A stretch of DNA of 64,000 nucleotides. Source: Streptomyces sp. NBC_00390. Lineage in GTDB: Bacteria; Actinomycetota; Actinomycetes; Streptomycetales; Streptomycetaceae. The position numbers were made by a program, and so were the translations under genes. Under the pieces are notes generated by a model, which searched no databases, was not told where the DNA came from, and saw only the letters and a program-made list of their open reading frames with translations. This document shows positions 8,133-17,109 of this stretch, piece after piece. Each line of letters begins with the position of its first letter. Position 1 is the first letter of the stretch. Location: contig NZ_CP107945.1 in the NCBI RefSeq assembly GCF_036057275.1, positions 4,588,001-4,652,000 of the forward strand, written 5' to 3'.

Positions 8133-9776
8133 TCAGCCTTCCGACAGCAGCTCGTCCGCGTCCACGATCCGGTACGCGTACCCCTGCTCCGCCAGGAACC
8201 GCTGCCGGTGCGCGGCGAAGTCCTGGTCGATCGTGTCGCGGGCCACCACCGAGTAGAAGTGAGCCTTGTGGCCGTCCGCCTTCGGGCGCAGGACCCGGCC
8301 CAGACGCTGGGCCTCCTCCTGGCGCGACCCGAAGGTGCCCGACACCTGGATGGCGATCGTCGCCTCCGGCAGGTCGATCGAGAAGTTCGCGACCTTGGAC
8401 ACCACCAGCACGCTGATCTCGCCGTTGCGGAACGCGTCGAAGAGCTTCTCGCGCTGCGCGTTGGGCGTCTCGCCCTTGATCACCGGCGCGTCGAGATGCT
8501 CGCCCAGCTCGTCCAGCTGGTCGATGTACTGGCCGATCACCAGGATCTGCTGCCCCGTGTGCTTACGGACCAGTTCCTCCGTCACCCGCCGCTTGGTCGC
8601 CGTCGTCGCGCAGTAGCGGTACTTCTCCTCCTGCTCCGCGGTCGCGTACGTCAGACGCTCGGAGTCGGTCAGATTGACCCGCACCTCCACACAGTCCGCG
8701 GGCGCGATGTAACCCTGCGCCTCGATCTCCTTCCAGGGCGCGTCGAAACGCTTCGGCCCGATGAGCGAGAAGACGTCCGACTCGCGGCCGTCCTCCCGTA
8801 CGAGCGTCGCCGTCAGGCCCAGACGGCGCCGGGCCTGCAGATCCGCGGTGAACTTGAAGACCGGTGCGGGCAGCAGATGCACCTCGTCGTAGACGATCAG
8901 ACCCCAGTCGCGGGAGTCGAAGAGCTCCAGATGGGGGTAGATCCCCTTCCGCTTCGTCGTCAGCACCTGGTACGTGGCGATCGTGACGGGCCGGATCTCC
9001 TTGCGCGCACCGCTGTACTCGCCGACCTCGTCCTCGGTCAGGCTGGTGCGTTTGACCAGTTCGTGCTTCCACTGGCGGGCCGAGACCGTGTTGGTGACCA
9101 GGATCAGGGTGGTGGCCTTCGCCTGCGCCATCGCACCGGCCCCGACCAGCGTCTTTCCGGCGCCGCACGGCAGCACGACCACACCTGAGCCGCCGTGCCA
9201 GAAACCCTCCACGGCCTGCTTCTGGTACGGCCGCAGCGCCCAGCCCGACTCGTCCAGATCGATCCGGTGCGCCTCGCCGTCCACGTAACCGGCGAGATCC
9301 TCGGCAGGCCAGCCCAGCTTCAGCAGCGTCTGCTTGATCTGGCCGCGCTCGGAGGGGTGCACGGCGACGGTGTCCGGGTCGATGCGGGGGCCGACCAGCG
9401 GCTGGACCTTCCGCGAGCGGAGGATCTCCTCCAGAACCGGCCGGTCGGTGGTGGTCAGCACCAGCCCGTGGGTGGGGTGCTTGGACAGGGTGAGCCGGCC
9501 GTAGCGGGCCATCGTCTCGGCGACGTCGACGAGCAGGGCGTGCGGGACGGGGTAGCGGGAGAACTCGACGAGCGCGTCCACGACCTGCTCGGCGTCGTGC
9601 CCGGCGGCCCGGGCGTTCCACAGGCCGAGCGGGGTGACGCGGTAGGTGTGGATGTGCTCCGGGGCACGCTCCAGCTCCGCGAAGGAGGCGATGGCACGAC
9701 GGCAGGCGTCCGCCCGTTCGTGGTCGACTTCGAGAAGGAGGGTTTTGTCGCTCTGGACGATGAGTGGACCGTTCAC
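8133..9776 (-). CDS. XPB-type DNA repair helicase (bacterial XPB)
   Basis: 547 aa superfamily 2 helicase. Walker A is seen as PCGAGKT (about residues 202-208), DEVH (about 295), L-T-A-T, the R-E-D motif characteristic of XPB just after it (about 325), and motif VI Q-R-L-G-R-V-L-R-P-K near the C-terminus. The N-terminal ~170 residues match the damage-recognition-like domain of bacterial XPB. The start is GTG at 9774-9776 (VNGPLIVQSDKTLL); 27 further in-frame codons upstream look non-coding. It lies 117 bp downstream of, and in the same direction as, the helicase-associated gene at 9894-12707, suggesting joint expression. Confidence 0.92.
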   Translation of the reverse strand: MNGPLIVQSDKTLLLEVDHERADACRRAIASFAELERAPEHIHTYRVTPLGLWNARAAGHDAEQVVDALVEFSRYPVPHALLVDVAETMARYGRLTLSKHPTHGLVLTTTDRPVLEEILRSRKVQPLVGPRIDPDTVAVHPSERGQIKQTLLKLGWPAEDLAGYVDGEAHRIDLDESGWALRPYQKQAVEGFWHGGSGVVVLPCGAGKTLVGAGAMAQAKATTLILVTNTVSARQWKHELVKRTSLTEDEVGEYSGARKEIRPVTIATYQVLTTKRKGIYPHLELFDSRDWGLIVYDEVHLLPAPVFKFTADLQARRRLGLTATLVREDGRESDVFSLIGPKRFDAPWKEIEAQGYIAPADCVEVRVNLTDSERLTYATAEQEEKYRYCATTATKRRVTEELVRKHTGQQILVIGQYIDQLDELGEHLDAPVIKGETPNAQREKLFDAFRNGEISVLVVSKVANFSIDLPEATIAIQVSGTFGSRQEEAQRLGRVLRPKADGHKAHFYSVVARDTIDQDFAAHRQRFLAEQGYAYRIVDADELLSEG

Positions 9777-9893
9777 ACCTGCGCCCTTTCGGTAAGGCCA
9801 AACGTCCAGTGTGCCCCATGCGAGCCGGGAGGGGAGAGGGCCGAGCGCACGCGGCACCGGTGGACGGGCCCGGCCCGGCGCACCGGGCTTCTC

Positions 9894-12707
9894 TCAGGCG
9901 GACTCGTCGGCGAGTTCCGCGACCCCCGTGATGCGGTGCAGCGGATATGTCCTGACCTCGTCCGCCGTGTGGTCGTAGGCCGTGACGAACCCGCCCTCCA
10001 CCCGCACCGGTGCGATCACGCGCTGGCTGGCCGCGCCGTCGGCGTTGACGTACCCGATCCACAGGGCCGAGCCGGTGAGGGCCGCGGCCTGGACGGTGGC
10101 GAGGGTCTCGGCGGGGGTGGTGCGCGGGAGCTCGCTGCCGCGCACGGCCTCCGCCTTCTCGGGAGCGGGCTTGCGGACGACGGTGGCTGCGAGGTCGCCC
10201 GCCCTGATCGCCTTCACGGCAGCCCCGAGGAGTGTGGCGTCGGGCACTGGCGGGCCTTCCGGTACGGGGGCGGGCGCCGTACGCGGCGGGGTGCGGCGGG
10301 CGTACGCGCGGGTGATCAGCACATCGCCCTCGGCGGACTCGGCGGCCGGCGCGTACCCCATGGCGCGCAGCCCTTCGAGGAGGGAGGCCGGGTCGGCCTG
10401 GGCGGACAGGACCGTGGGTGCGAGGCGGCGCAGCCGCAGGCCCTGGGAGCGCTTGTCGGCGAGGATCTCGCCGAGCAGGGCGTCGTCGTCGCAGCGTACG
10501 TAGGCGGACGCGGCGCCGATGCGCAGATGCCCGTGGCGGCGGGCCACGTCGTCGATGAGGTAGCTGAGGGGCTGGGGCACGGGCGTGCGGGAGTGGGTGG
10601 CCAGGAAGGTGTGCAGCTCGGAGGCCGATCGCCCGGCGTCGAGTGCCCGGCGTACGGAGCCGGGCGTGAAGCGGTAGACGGTGGCTCCGCCCTTGGACTC
10701 GACGTCGGCGAGCACGGCGAGGGTCTCGGCGAGCGGCCGTTCGAGGGGCCCGGGCGCGACGGCGGTGAGGTCGGCCTGCAGGAGGACGTGGTCGAGCGGC
10801 TCGGGCAGCAGCGCGGCGAGCAGGGTGACGGCCCGGGCGCGCGCGGCGTCGCGGGCCTGCGCGTCCACGTCCTGGGAGGCGACCTGCCCGGGCCGGGCGG
10901 CGGTGGCCGGGGTGGCGCCGTCGGCGGGCGCCCCGGTGTCCTGTCCTGCGCGCGGCGGTGCCTGGGCCGCTGCCGCGCCGGGCGCGCCGCCGGGTCCGGT
11001 CCATGCCTCGGTCCTTGTCCCGCCGCCAGCCGGCCGGGCGGAGCCGTCGAGCGCCGTGCCGGACCGCGACGCGGCACCCGCTGTACCGGCGCCTGCGGAG
11101 GCCGCTTCCGTGGCCGTCCGTCCCGGCCGGCCGCCGGCACCCGCGGGGCTGATCGCCTCGGCCGTGCCCGTCCCGCCGTCCGTCTCCGGCAGGGACAGCA
11201 GCGCACGCGCGTGCGCCGACAGGGCGGCGCGGCCGGTCATGCCCAGGAGTTCGGACTCCATCAGGGTCCAGGTCGCGAGCCGGGTGCGCAGATCCGTGCC
11301 GTCGCCGCGCAGCGGGCGTTCCCAGCGCAGGCGGGACAGGATCGTCTCCGGGTCGGGCGCCGCGCCGGCCGGGAGGGTGGAGAGCAGGTGGAGTACCCGG
11401 TGGCGGACCTCGGGCGCCGCCGAGCGGTCCAGGTCCGGGCCGAGCGCGGCGAGTGTGCGGCCTTTGGTGTCCTGGGCGCCGACGAGGCCGGAGGTACGGG
11501 TGGCGGTGAGCCAGGCGGTCGCCAGGACCACCCAGCGTTCGGCCGCGGGGAGCGTGAGCCAGTCGTCGTACGCGGGGGTCGGCGCGAACCGCTCGTCGGC
11601 CTCGCCGTCCGAGGCCAGCAGCCCGGCGGCGTAGGCCAGTTCGAGCCAGAACGCCGCCAGCTGCTCGGTCGTGTCGAGCGCCAGCGCGGTCCGCTTGAGG
11701 TCGCGTACCGAAAGGCCGCCCGCGCGCAGCACCGAGGGGCCGCCCTCGTGCCAGTCCTTCAGGAGGTCCTCGACCGTGGTCAGCGCGGTGTACGCCTGGC
11801 CCGCCGCCGCGTTGTCCACAACCTGTGGACCGTATTGGGCGCCCGGCGCGACGGCCGGCGGCACCGGCTCGGGCACCCGGTGCGCGCGCCCCGCCCGCAG
11901 ATGCAGCGCGACCTCGCGGGGCAGCACCACCGTGCGCGCGGACGCGGGCAGCAGCAGCCCCCGGTCCCGCAGCCACTGGACCGGCGGCGTGGGCGCCGAC
12001 GTGACCTCGCCGTACGGAGGTCCCCACACGAGGCGGTCCAGGACCGCCAGTGCCTCCGGCGGGGCCGTGTCCAGCAGTTCGCCCATCCGTGCGCGGTCCG
12101 TGAACAGCGCGGTCAGCGCCGCCACCGCCGACACCGGGTCGTGCGTGGTCGCGAGCCCCGCGGCCGCCAGGATCTCCTGCAGCCGGCCCGGCGACATCCC
12201 GGCCGTCGCCTCGGCGGCGGTGGGGCCGAGCCCGGTGGGGGACGGCCGGGTGGGCGAGGGGGCGAGCAGTTCCCGGGCGGTGCGTACCAGCCGCAGCCGG
12301 TCGTTCCCGCCCCACACCAGCGCCTGGTCCCGGAGCAGTGCCACCGCCCGCGGCAGCGCCGCCTCGATGTTGCGCACAGACGTGCCGGCGCCGGACGTAC
12401 GCCCGTCACCCGCCTCACCCTCGTCACCGGTCAGCAGGGCGAGCAGTGCGTCGTAGGGGGCGGGGTCGGGAGCCACCGCCAGTGCCTCCGCGGTCTGCAG
12501 CGCGAAACGGTCGAGCCGCTCCAGGGCGCGGACGACGGAGGCCCGGGTACCGGCCCTGGTGGCGAGCTGGGTGACGTCGTTCGGCACCGGGCTCAGCAGG
12601 TCGGGGCGGGCACGCAGCAGCGCGGCCAGGTTCTCGTCGTCGCGGGCGCGCAGTGCTTCGGCGAGCGTGCGCGGGCTGCCGCCGCTTCCTTCGGGCATGG
12701 TCCCCAT
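9894..12707 (-). CDS. helicase-associated protein (Helicase_C_3-like with WYL-like C-terminus)
   Basis: 937 aa. It resembles the large actinobacterial proteins that carry an XPB/Ssl2-like non-catalytic helicase C region (PF13625-like): I see no Walker A or DEAD motif. The N-terminal half is leucine-rich and helical, with repeated winged-helix-like segments. A disordered Gly/Ala/Pro linker spans about residues 508-612. The last 60 residues (L-W-I-G-Y-V-N...V-I-A-P-V-R-V-E-G-G-F-V-T-A-Y-D...Y-P-L-H-R-I) look like a WYL-type beta domain. Start is ATG at 12705-12707 with a GGGGCGG upstream. The XPB helicase follows on the same strand, so a two-protein machine is plausible (inference). Confidence 0.8.
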   Translation of the reverse strand: MGTMPEGSGGSPRTLAEALRARDDENLAALLRARPDLLSPVPNDVTQLATRAGTRASVVRALERLDRFALQTAEALAVAPDPAPYDALLALLTGDEGEAGDGRTSGAGTSVRNIEAALPRAVALLRDQALVWGGNDRLRLVRTARELLAPSPTRPSPTGLGPTAAEATAGMSPGRLQEILAAAGLATTHDPVSAVAALTALFTDRARMGELLDTAPPEALAVLDRLVWGPPYGEVTSAPTPPVQWLRDRGLLLPASARTVVLPREVALHLRAGRAHRVPEPVPPAVAPGAQYGPQVVDNAAAGQAYTALTTVEDLLKDWHEGGPSVLRAGGLSVRDLKRTALALDTTEQLAAFWLELAYAAGLLASDGEADERFAPTPAYDDWLTLPAAERWVVLATAWLTATRTSGLVGAQDTKGRTLAALGPDLDRSAAPEVRHRVLHLLSTLPAGAAPDPETILSRLRWERPLRGDGTDLRTRLATWTLMESELLGMTGRAALSAHARALLSLPETDGGTGTAEAISPAGAGGRPGRTATEAASAGAGTAGAASRSGTALDGSARPAGGGTRTEAWTGPGGAPGAAAAQAPPRAGQDTGAPADGATPATAARPGQVASQDVDAQARDAARARAVTLLAALLPEPLDHVLLQADLTAVAPGPLERPLAETLAVLADVESKGGATVYRFTPGSVRRALDAGRSASELHTFLATHSRTPVPQPLSYLIDDVARRHGHLRIGAASAYVRCDDDALLGEILADKRSQGLRLRRLAPTVLSAQADPASLLEGLRAMGYAPAAESAEGDVLITRAYARRTPPRTAPAPVPEGPPVPDATLLGAAVKAIRAGDLAATVVRKPAPEKAEAVRGSELPRTTPAETLATVQAAALTGSALWIGYVNADGAASQRVIAPVRVEGGFVTAYDHTADEVRTYPLHRITGVAELADESA

Positions 12708-12802
12708 CCGCCCCACGTTAGCCCCTGGAGCGCTACCGTCGGGGGCAGGGCGGCCCTGGAACGAGGGGGCGTCCGCGCTGGGGAACGTCAAGGGGAACGC
12801 CG

Positions 12803-13837
12803 GTGGGGATCGAGAGCGACCAGCTCGTCTACGACTATCTGAGCCGGGTCGGCGATCTGGCCCAGCAGGCCCAGCTTCCGTCGGGCGCCCGGATGCGGCT
12901 CGTGACGACGCTGCGCAGCGAGATCGACAAGCAGCGGAGCACATCGGGCGACGACAGCCCGGCGTCCGTACGCAAGATCCTCGGGCGGCTCGGTACGCCG
13001 GACGAGGTCGTCGCCTCCGCGTCGGCGCACGCGGCCGCGCCCGGGCCCGCGCCGTCGTCGGCCGACGACAGGTCCGGGACGCCGCGGACCGCCTCCGGGC
13101 AGCGGGCGCCCTCCGGAGCCCCGTCCGCCCTGCCGCGTCAACGCGGTTGGCGCGGAGTTCCGCGGCCGCGCACCGCCGACACCCCCGCGCCGCGCACGGC
13201 CGCCTCTCCGCCGCATCTCGCCGGGATGGACGAACTCGGCCCGTCCGGCAGCGAACCGGACTGGTGGCGGATCGAGCCGGGGCCGTTCGGACCGGGCGAG
13301 AGCGTCGCCGGGTTCGTCGGCGGCGTCGAGATCCCCGAAATACTGAAACCCCCGCCGTCCCAGGACGACACCGAGAGCGAGGAGCGGGACCCGGACGCAG
13401 AGGCCGGTCAGGCCGCCGCACCACGACCGTGGTGGCGAACCCGGCTGCGCCGTCGGCGTGCCGCGGCGCCCGTCCCCCCACCCGAAGCCGCCCCGGCGGC
13501 GGCCCGCCCGGCCAACGCGATGCTGCTGCTCGCCGCCGCGCTGCTTCTGGTGGGCGCGGTCCTCGGCTCGCTGCTCGCGCTCGGGGGCGGCTGGCTCCTC
13601 GCCTACGGGTCGCGCAAGCTCTCGCGCGCCCAGGTGAAATGGGTCGTCGTCGGCCTGCCGTCGACGGTCGCCGCAGCGGGGGCCGTTTGGCTGTGGGGCC
13701 GTGTCAACGACCGCTGGGGCGAGCCCATCGCCGAGGACGGGATGCGTGAGGCGCTCACCGGCACCTGGCCGTGGGTGCTGCGGGGAGCGGCCGTCGCCTC
13801 CGCGCTCTACCTGGTGTGGCGGGCGCGGCGGCGCTGA
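12803..13837 (+). CDS. membrane protein with HAAS-like N-terminal domain
   Basis: 344 aa from a GTG start behind an AAGGGGAA sequence. Residues 1-75 (L-V-Y-D-Y-L-S-R-V...L-P...M-R-L-V-T-T-L-R-S-E-I-D...L-G-R-L-G-T-P-D-E-V-V) have the helical pattern and closing L-G-x-P of HAAS domains, which precede membrane sensor or regulatory modules. A long Pro/Ala-rich acidic region follows (75-225), then about three hydrophobic helices (230-262, 275-292, 318-338) and a basic tail. Function unknown; signalling at the membrane is an inference from the domain. It is divergent from the helicase-associated gene. Confidence 0.8.
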   Translation: MGIESDQLVYDYLSRVGDLAQQAQLPSGARMRLVTTLRSEIDKQRSTSGDDSPASVRKILGRLGTPDEVVASASAHAAAPGPAPSSADDRSGTPRTASGQRAPSGAPSALPRQRGWRGVPRPRTADTPAPRTAASPPHLAGMDELGPSGSEPDWWRIEPGPFGPGESVAGFVGGVEIPEILKPPPSQDDTESEERDPDAEAGQAAAPRPWWRTRLRRRRAAAPVPPPEAAPAAARPANAMLLLAAALLLVGAVLGSLLALGGGWLLAYGSRKLSRAQVKWVVVGLPSTVAAAGAVWLWGRVNDRWGEPIAEDGMREALTGTWPWVLRGAAVASALYLVWRARRR

Positions 13838-13858
13838 GCCGGCACTGCGGCACGGCTC
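13836..13858 (+). terminator. small hairpin after the HAAS-like gene
   Basis: GAGCCG and CGGCTC flank an 11-nt loop directly at the stop codon. Short stem; weak support. Confidence 0.3.
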
Positions 13859-14002
13859 CGGACACCCTTGCGGACGAGGATCGGGAGGGTGCGGGCAGGC
13901 CCGACGCGCCGGCTGATGGAGCGGACGGTGCCGGTGATCCTGCCGAGCATGTGGTCCGGCACCCGTGCCTGCTTGATCGTCTCGCTGGGGATAATGGCTG
14001 TC

Positions 14003-14638
14003 ATGTCCTTCCCCACCGCGGTCCAGCCGCTCACCGTCGGCTTCGACCTCGACATGACGCTCATCGACTCCCGGCCCGGCATCCACGCCACCTACCGGGC
14101 GCTGTCCGCCGAGACCGGTGTGTGGATCGACGCCGATCTGGCGATCACGCGGCTCGGGCCGCCGCTGGAGCAGGAGTTGGCGCTGTGGTTCCCCGACGAG
14201 CGGGTCCAGGAGGTCAGCGACCGGTACCGGGAGATCTACACCGCGTACGCGATCGAGCCGACCCCGGCCATGCCCGGTGCCCGGGAGGCGATAGCCGCGG
14301 TGCAGGAGCTCGGTGGCCGCGCGATAGTCGTCACCGCCAAGCACGAGCCGAACGCCGAACTCCACCTGGCCCACCTGGGCATGGCCCCGGACGAGGTCAT
14401 CGGATGGCTGTGGGCGGAGGCCAAGGCGGAGGCGCTGCGCGAGCACGCCGCGAGCGTGTACGTGGGCGACCACATCGGTGACGTACGGGGCGCGCGGGTC
14501 GCCGAAGCGCTCTCGGTGGCCGTGCCGACCGGGCCGTGCGACGCGGATGCGCTGCGTGAGGCCGGGGCGGACGTGATCCTCGACGATCTGACCGCGTTCC
14601 CGGCCTGGCTGCGGGACTACTGCGCGGACCGTGCCTGA
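14003..14638 (+). CDS. HAD-family phosphatase (phosphoglycolate-phosphatase-like)
   Basis: 211 aa. HAD motif I is D-L-D-M-T-L (about residues 14-19; D-x-D-x-T), motif II V-T-A-K near 113, and a motif III/IV region G-D-H-I-G-D-V. The cap is small and helical, as in Gph/PGP-like enzymes. The substrate is not clear. Two in-frame ATGs compete: 13994 (with GGGG only 3 nt before) and 14003; I chose the second because homologous starts usually sit this close to motif I. Its 3' end overlaps the convergent small membrane gene by 22 bp. Confidence 0.85.
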   Translation: MSFPTAVQPLTVGFDLDMTLIDSRPGIHATYRALSAETGVWIDADLAITRLGPPLEQELALWFPDERVQEVSDRYREIYTAYAIEPTPAMPGAREAIAAVQELGGRAIVVTAKHEPNAELHLAHLGMAPDEVIGWLWAEAKAEALREHAASVYVGDHIGDVRGARVAEALSVAVPTGPCDADALREAGADVILDDLTAFPAWLRDYCADRA

Positions 14639-14853
14639 CGGCGCTGCGCGCCGATCGAACGCAGCACCCCGGCCGCGGCGATCAGGAAGCCGACGCCCAT
14701 GAGCATGCAGATCGCGTAGGCGACCGGCGGAAACGGCTCGGTGCCCAGAAACAGCGGGGCGACGGTGACCAGAGTGGCGACTGCGCCGACGATGAAGACG
14801 ATCGCGCCGACGCGTACGAGCCCGTCACCGGGGGCGGGAGGAGTAGCAGGCAT
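14617..14853 (-). CDS. small membrane protein, 78 aa
   Basis: Two hydrophobic helices (residues about 13-32 and 39-60) and a basic C-terminal tail (G-A-Q-R-R-Q-A-R). Start MPATPPAPGDG at 14851-14853; a longer frame upstream is possible but overlaps the promoter region. Family unknown. Convergent with and overlapping the HAD gene; divergent from the cold-shock gene. Confidence 0.7.
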   Translation of the reverse strand: MPATPPAPGDGLVRVGAIVFIVGAVATLVTVAPLFLGTEPFPPVAYAICMLMGVGFLIAAAGVLRSIGAQRRQARSAQ

Positions 14854-14935
14854 TCGGCCAGGGTAGTCCCATTGCGCGCAGGAACCGATCGGCAACGTCT
14901 TGTCACCAGCCTCTGGACCATTAGCCTTGGGGGTG

Positions 14936-14953
14936 GCGGGTCAGGCGACCCGC
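14936..14953 (+). promoter_or_regulatory. leader hairpin upstream of the cold-shock gene
   Basis: GCGGGTC and GACCCGC pair around a 4-base loop, 81 bp before the GTG of the cold-shock gene. It could be a 5' UTR structure, as is common for cold-shock mRNAs, or a promoter-proximal dyad. No transcription start is visible with certainty. Confidence 0.35.
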
Positions 14954-15034
14954 TGTAGTGCTATCAAGAGCCGTTTTGTGCGGCGCCCGATTCAGGTGCC
15001 TCAGTGCCCAACGAGTACAAGGACGAGGACAGAC

Positions 15035-15418
15035 GTGCCTACCGGCAAGGTCAAGTGGTTCAACAGCGAGAAGGGCTTCGGCTTTCTCTCCCGCGACGAC
15101 GGCGGCGACGTTTTCGTTCACTCGTCGGTGCTCCCCTCCGGTGTCGATGCCCTGAAGCCGGGCCAGCGCGTCGAGTTCGGGGTCGTGGCGGGCCAGCGGG
15201 GTGACCAGGCGCTCTCGGTGACACTTCTCGACCCGACGCCGTCGGTGGCGGCGGCGCAGCGGCGCAAGCCGGACGAGCTGGCGTCGATCGTGCAGGACCT
15301 CACGACGCTGCTGGAGAACATCACCCCGATGCTGGAGCGCGGCCGCTACCCCGACAAGGTGCAGGGCGCGAAGATCGCGGGCCTGCTTCGGGCGGTGGCG
15401 GACCAGCTGGACGTGTGA
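15035..15418 (+). CDS. cold-shock-domain protein with C-terminal extension
   Basis: 127 aa. Residues 1-67 are a complete cold-shock domain with RNP1 (G-F-G-F-L) and RNP2-like (D-V-F-V-H-S-S) nucleic-acid-binding motifs and the opening G-K-V-K-W-F-N. The additional 60 residues (K-P-D-E-L-A-S-I-V-Q-D-L-T-T-L-L-E-N...) form amphipathic helices absent from the classic 67-aa CspA type. GTG start with GGACGAGGA upstream. It probably acts as an RNA chaperone. Convergent with mqnD, 62 bp apart. Confidence 0.9.
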   Translation: MPTGKVKWFNSEKGFGFLSRDDGGDVFVHSSVLPSGVDALKPGQRVEFGVVAGQRGDQALSVTLLDPTPSVAAAQRRKPDELASIVQDLTTLLENITPMLERGRYPDKVQGAKIAGLLRAVADQLDV

Positions 15419-15480
15419 CGGCGGGACACCGCACGACAACACGGCGCACAGCGGCCGGACGAATCCGCCGGACCGCTCCG

Positions 15481-16329
15481 TCAGACGAACGACAGCGCAT
15501 CACGGCCGAGGGGCGGTACGAGCCCCTCGGCCGCGGCGCGCGTGAGCAGGCCGCGTACGGCCGCGTAGCCGGCGTCACCCAGGTCATGGGTGAATTCGTT
15601 GACGTACAGGCCGATGTGCTGGTTCGCCACCGACGGGTTCATCTCCCGCGCGTGCTCGAGGACGTACGGGAGGGAGACGTCCGGGTCGTCCCAGGCCATC
15701 TTGACCGACGTGCGCGCCGAGGTGGCGAGCAGGCGCAGTGTGTCCGCGCCCAGCGAGCGCTTGGCGATGATCGCGCCCAGCGGGATGGGCAGCCCGGTCG
15801 TCGTCTCCCAGTGCTCGCCCATGTCGGCGAGGGAGTGCAGCCCGTACTGCTGGTAGGTGAAGCGCGCCTCGTGGATGACGAGTCCGGCGTCGACCTTGCC
15901 GTCGCGCACCGCCGGCATGATCTCGTGGAACGGCATCACGACGACCTCGCCGACGCCGCCCGGGACGGCGTCCGCGGTCCACAGCCGGAACAGCAGATAC
16001 GCGGTCGAGCGCTCGCTCGGCACCGCGACCGTCTTGCCCCGCAGGTCCGCATCCGGCTCCCGGCCGAGCACCAGCGGGCCGCAGCCCCGGCCCAGCGCGC
16101 CGCCGCAGGGCAGCAGCGCGTACTCGTCGAGGACCCACGGCAGGACGGCGTACGAGACCTTCAGTACATCGAACTCGCCGCGCTCGGCCATTCCGTTGGT
16201 GATGTCGATGTCCGCGAACGTCACATCCAGCGCGGGCGCGCCGGGGATGCGGCCGTGCGCCCAGGCGTCGAAGACGAAGGTGTCGTTCGGGCAGGGCGAG
16301 TACGCGATCTTCAGGGGCGCGGCGGTCAC
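15481..16329 (-). CDS. mqnD: 1,4-dihydroxy-6-naphthoate synthase MqnD
   Basis: 282 aa. The start A-Y-S-P-C-P-N-D-T-F-V-F and the periplasmic-binding-protein-like fold are diagnostic for MqnD, which converts cyclic de-hypoxanthinyl futalosine into 1,4-dihydroxy-6-naphthoate in the futalosine route to menaquinone. Further marks: P-S-E-R-S-T-A-Y-L-L near residue 102 and V-I-H-E-A-R-F-T-Y near 150. Its start codon overlaps the mqnB stop (ATGA), so the two are translationally coupled. With mqnB it indicates that this organism makes menaquinone by futalosine rather than by MenFDHCEB. Confidence 0.95.
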   Translation of the reverse strand: MTAAPLKIAYSPCPNDTFVFDAWAHGRIPGAPALDVTFADIDITNGMAERGEFDVLKVSYAVLPWVLDEYALLPCGGALGRGCGPLVLGREPDADLRGKTVAVPSERSTAYLLFRLWTADAVPGGVGEVVVMPFHEIMPAVRDGKVDAGLVIHEARFTYQQYGLHSLADMGEHWETTTGLPIPLGAIIAKRSLGADTLRLLATSARTSVKMAWDDPDVSLPYVLEHAREMNPSVANQHIGLYVNEFTHDLGDAGYAAVRGLLTRAAAEGLVPPLGRDALSFV

Positions 16330-17105
16330 GGCGACTCCTCGAGGACGGGGGCGAGCTGCTGGAAGGCGGAGCGCAGCGCGTCCAGCGCCTCCCCGATGCG
16401 CCAGGCGGCACGGTCGCGCGGGCCGACGGCATTGGAGACGGCGCGGATCTCGACGACGGGTACGCCGTGGGCCGTGGCGGCCTCGGCGACGCCGAAACCC
16501 TCCATCGCCTCGGCGGCGGCGTGCGGGTGGCGGGCAGTCAGCTCGGCGGCGCGGGCGGCGTTTCCGGTGACGGTGGAGACGGTGAGGACGGGCGCGTACA
16601 CGGCGTCCAGGGTCTTGGCGAGGCGTGCGGAGAGCTCGGCGGGCGGGTGGTGCACGCTGCGGCCGAAGCCGAGTTCGTCGACGGGCAGATAGCCGTCGGG
16701 GGTCTGGGCGCCCAGGTCGGCGGCGACGATCGCGTCGGAGACGACGAGGGAGCCGAGCGGGGCGTGGGCGGCGAAGCCGCCGCCGATCCCGGTGGAGACG
16801 ACGAGGTCGTACGGCGCCGGGAAGCCCTGCGTCCGCGACCCGGGTGACATGTGTGACGTGGGCGCGGTGGCCGGGACCGGCCCCAGGGCCGCAGCCGTCA
16901 GGGCGGCCGCGGTACCCGCCGCGGCGGCGGCCGGTCCGACCCCGGCGACGAGGACGTCGACGAGCTGTCCCGGGGCGTGCTCGATACGCGTCAGCGCGTA
17001 CCCGCCGGGCAGCGGAACCCGGTGCGTGGCGCCGGCCGCGCCGGTGAAGGCGGTGGCGACGGCGTCGGCCTCCGCCGTCACCGCGGTCACGACGAGTACG
17101 CGCAC
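16326..17105 (-). CDS. mqnB: futalosine hydrolase MqnB
   Basis: 259 aa from a GTG start at 17103-17105. Nucleoside-phosphorylase-like fold: L-V-V-T-A-V at the N-terminus, V-S-T-G-I-G-G-G-F mid-protein, V-S-D-A-I-V-A-A-D-L-G, and M-E-G-F-G-V-A-E-A-A (the E-M/E-G-xG region contacting ribose). Family role: hydrolyses futalosine to dehypoxanthinyl futalosine plus hypoxanthine. An insertion of about 20 residues (T-S-H-M-S-P-G-S-R) near 85-100 seems poorly conserved. It is 4 bp downstream of the DUF2771 gene and overlaps mqnD, giving a three-gene operon. Confidence 0.93.
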   Translation of the reverse strand: MRVLVVTAVTAEADAVATAFTGAAGATHRVPLPGGYALTRIEHAPGQLVDVLVAGVGPAAAAAGTAAALTAAALGPVPATAPTSHMSPGSRTQGFPAPYDLVVSTGIGGGFAAHAPLGSLVVSDAIVAADLGAQTPDGYLPVDELGFGRSVHHPPAELSARLAKTLDAVYAPVLTVSTVTGNAARAAELTARHPHAAAEAMEGFGVAEAATAHGVPVVEIRAVSNAVGPRDRAAWRIGEALDALRSAFQQLAPVLEESP

Positions 17106-17109
17106 AGGG

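Noticed and set aside
8563..12842. Very long frames on both strands (8563-12315 minus and 9195-12842 plus)
   Set aside because: They are second-frame and antisense shadows of the XPB and helicase-associated genes; repetitive composition and no ribosome site.
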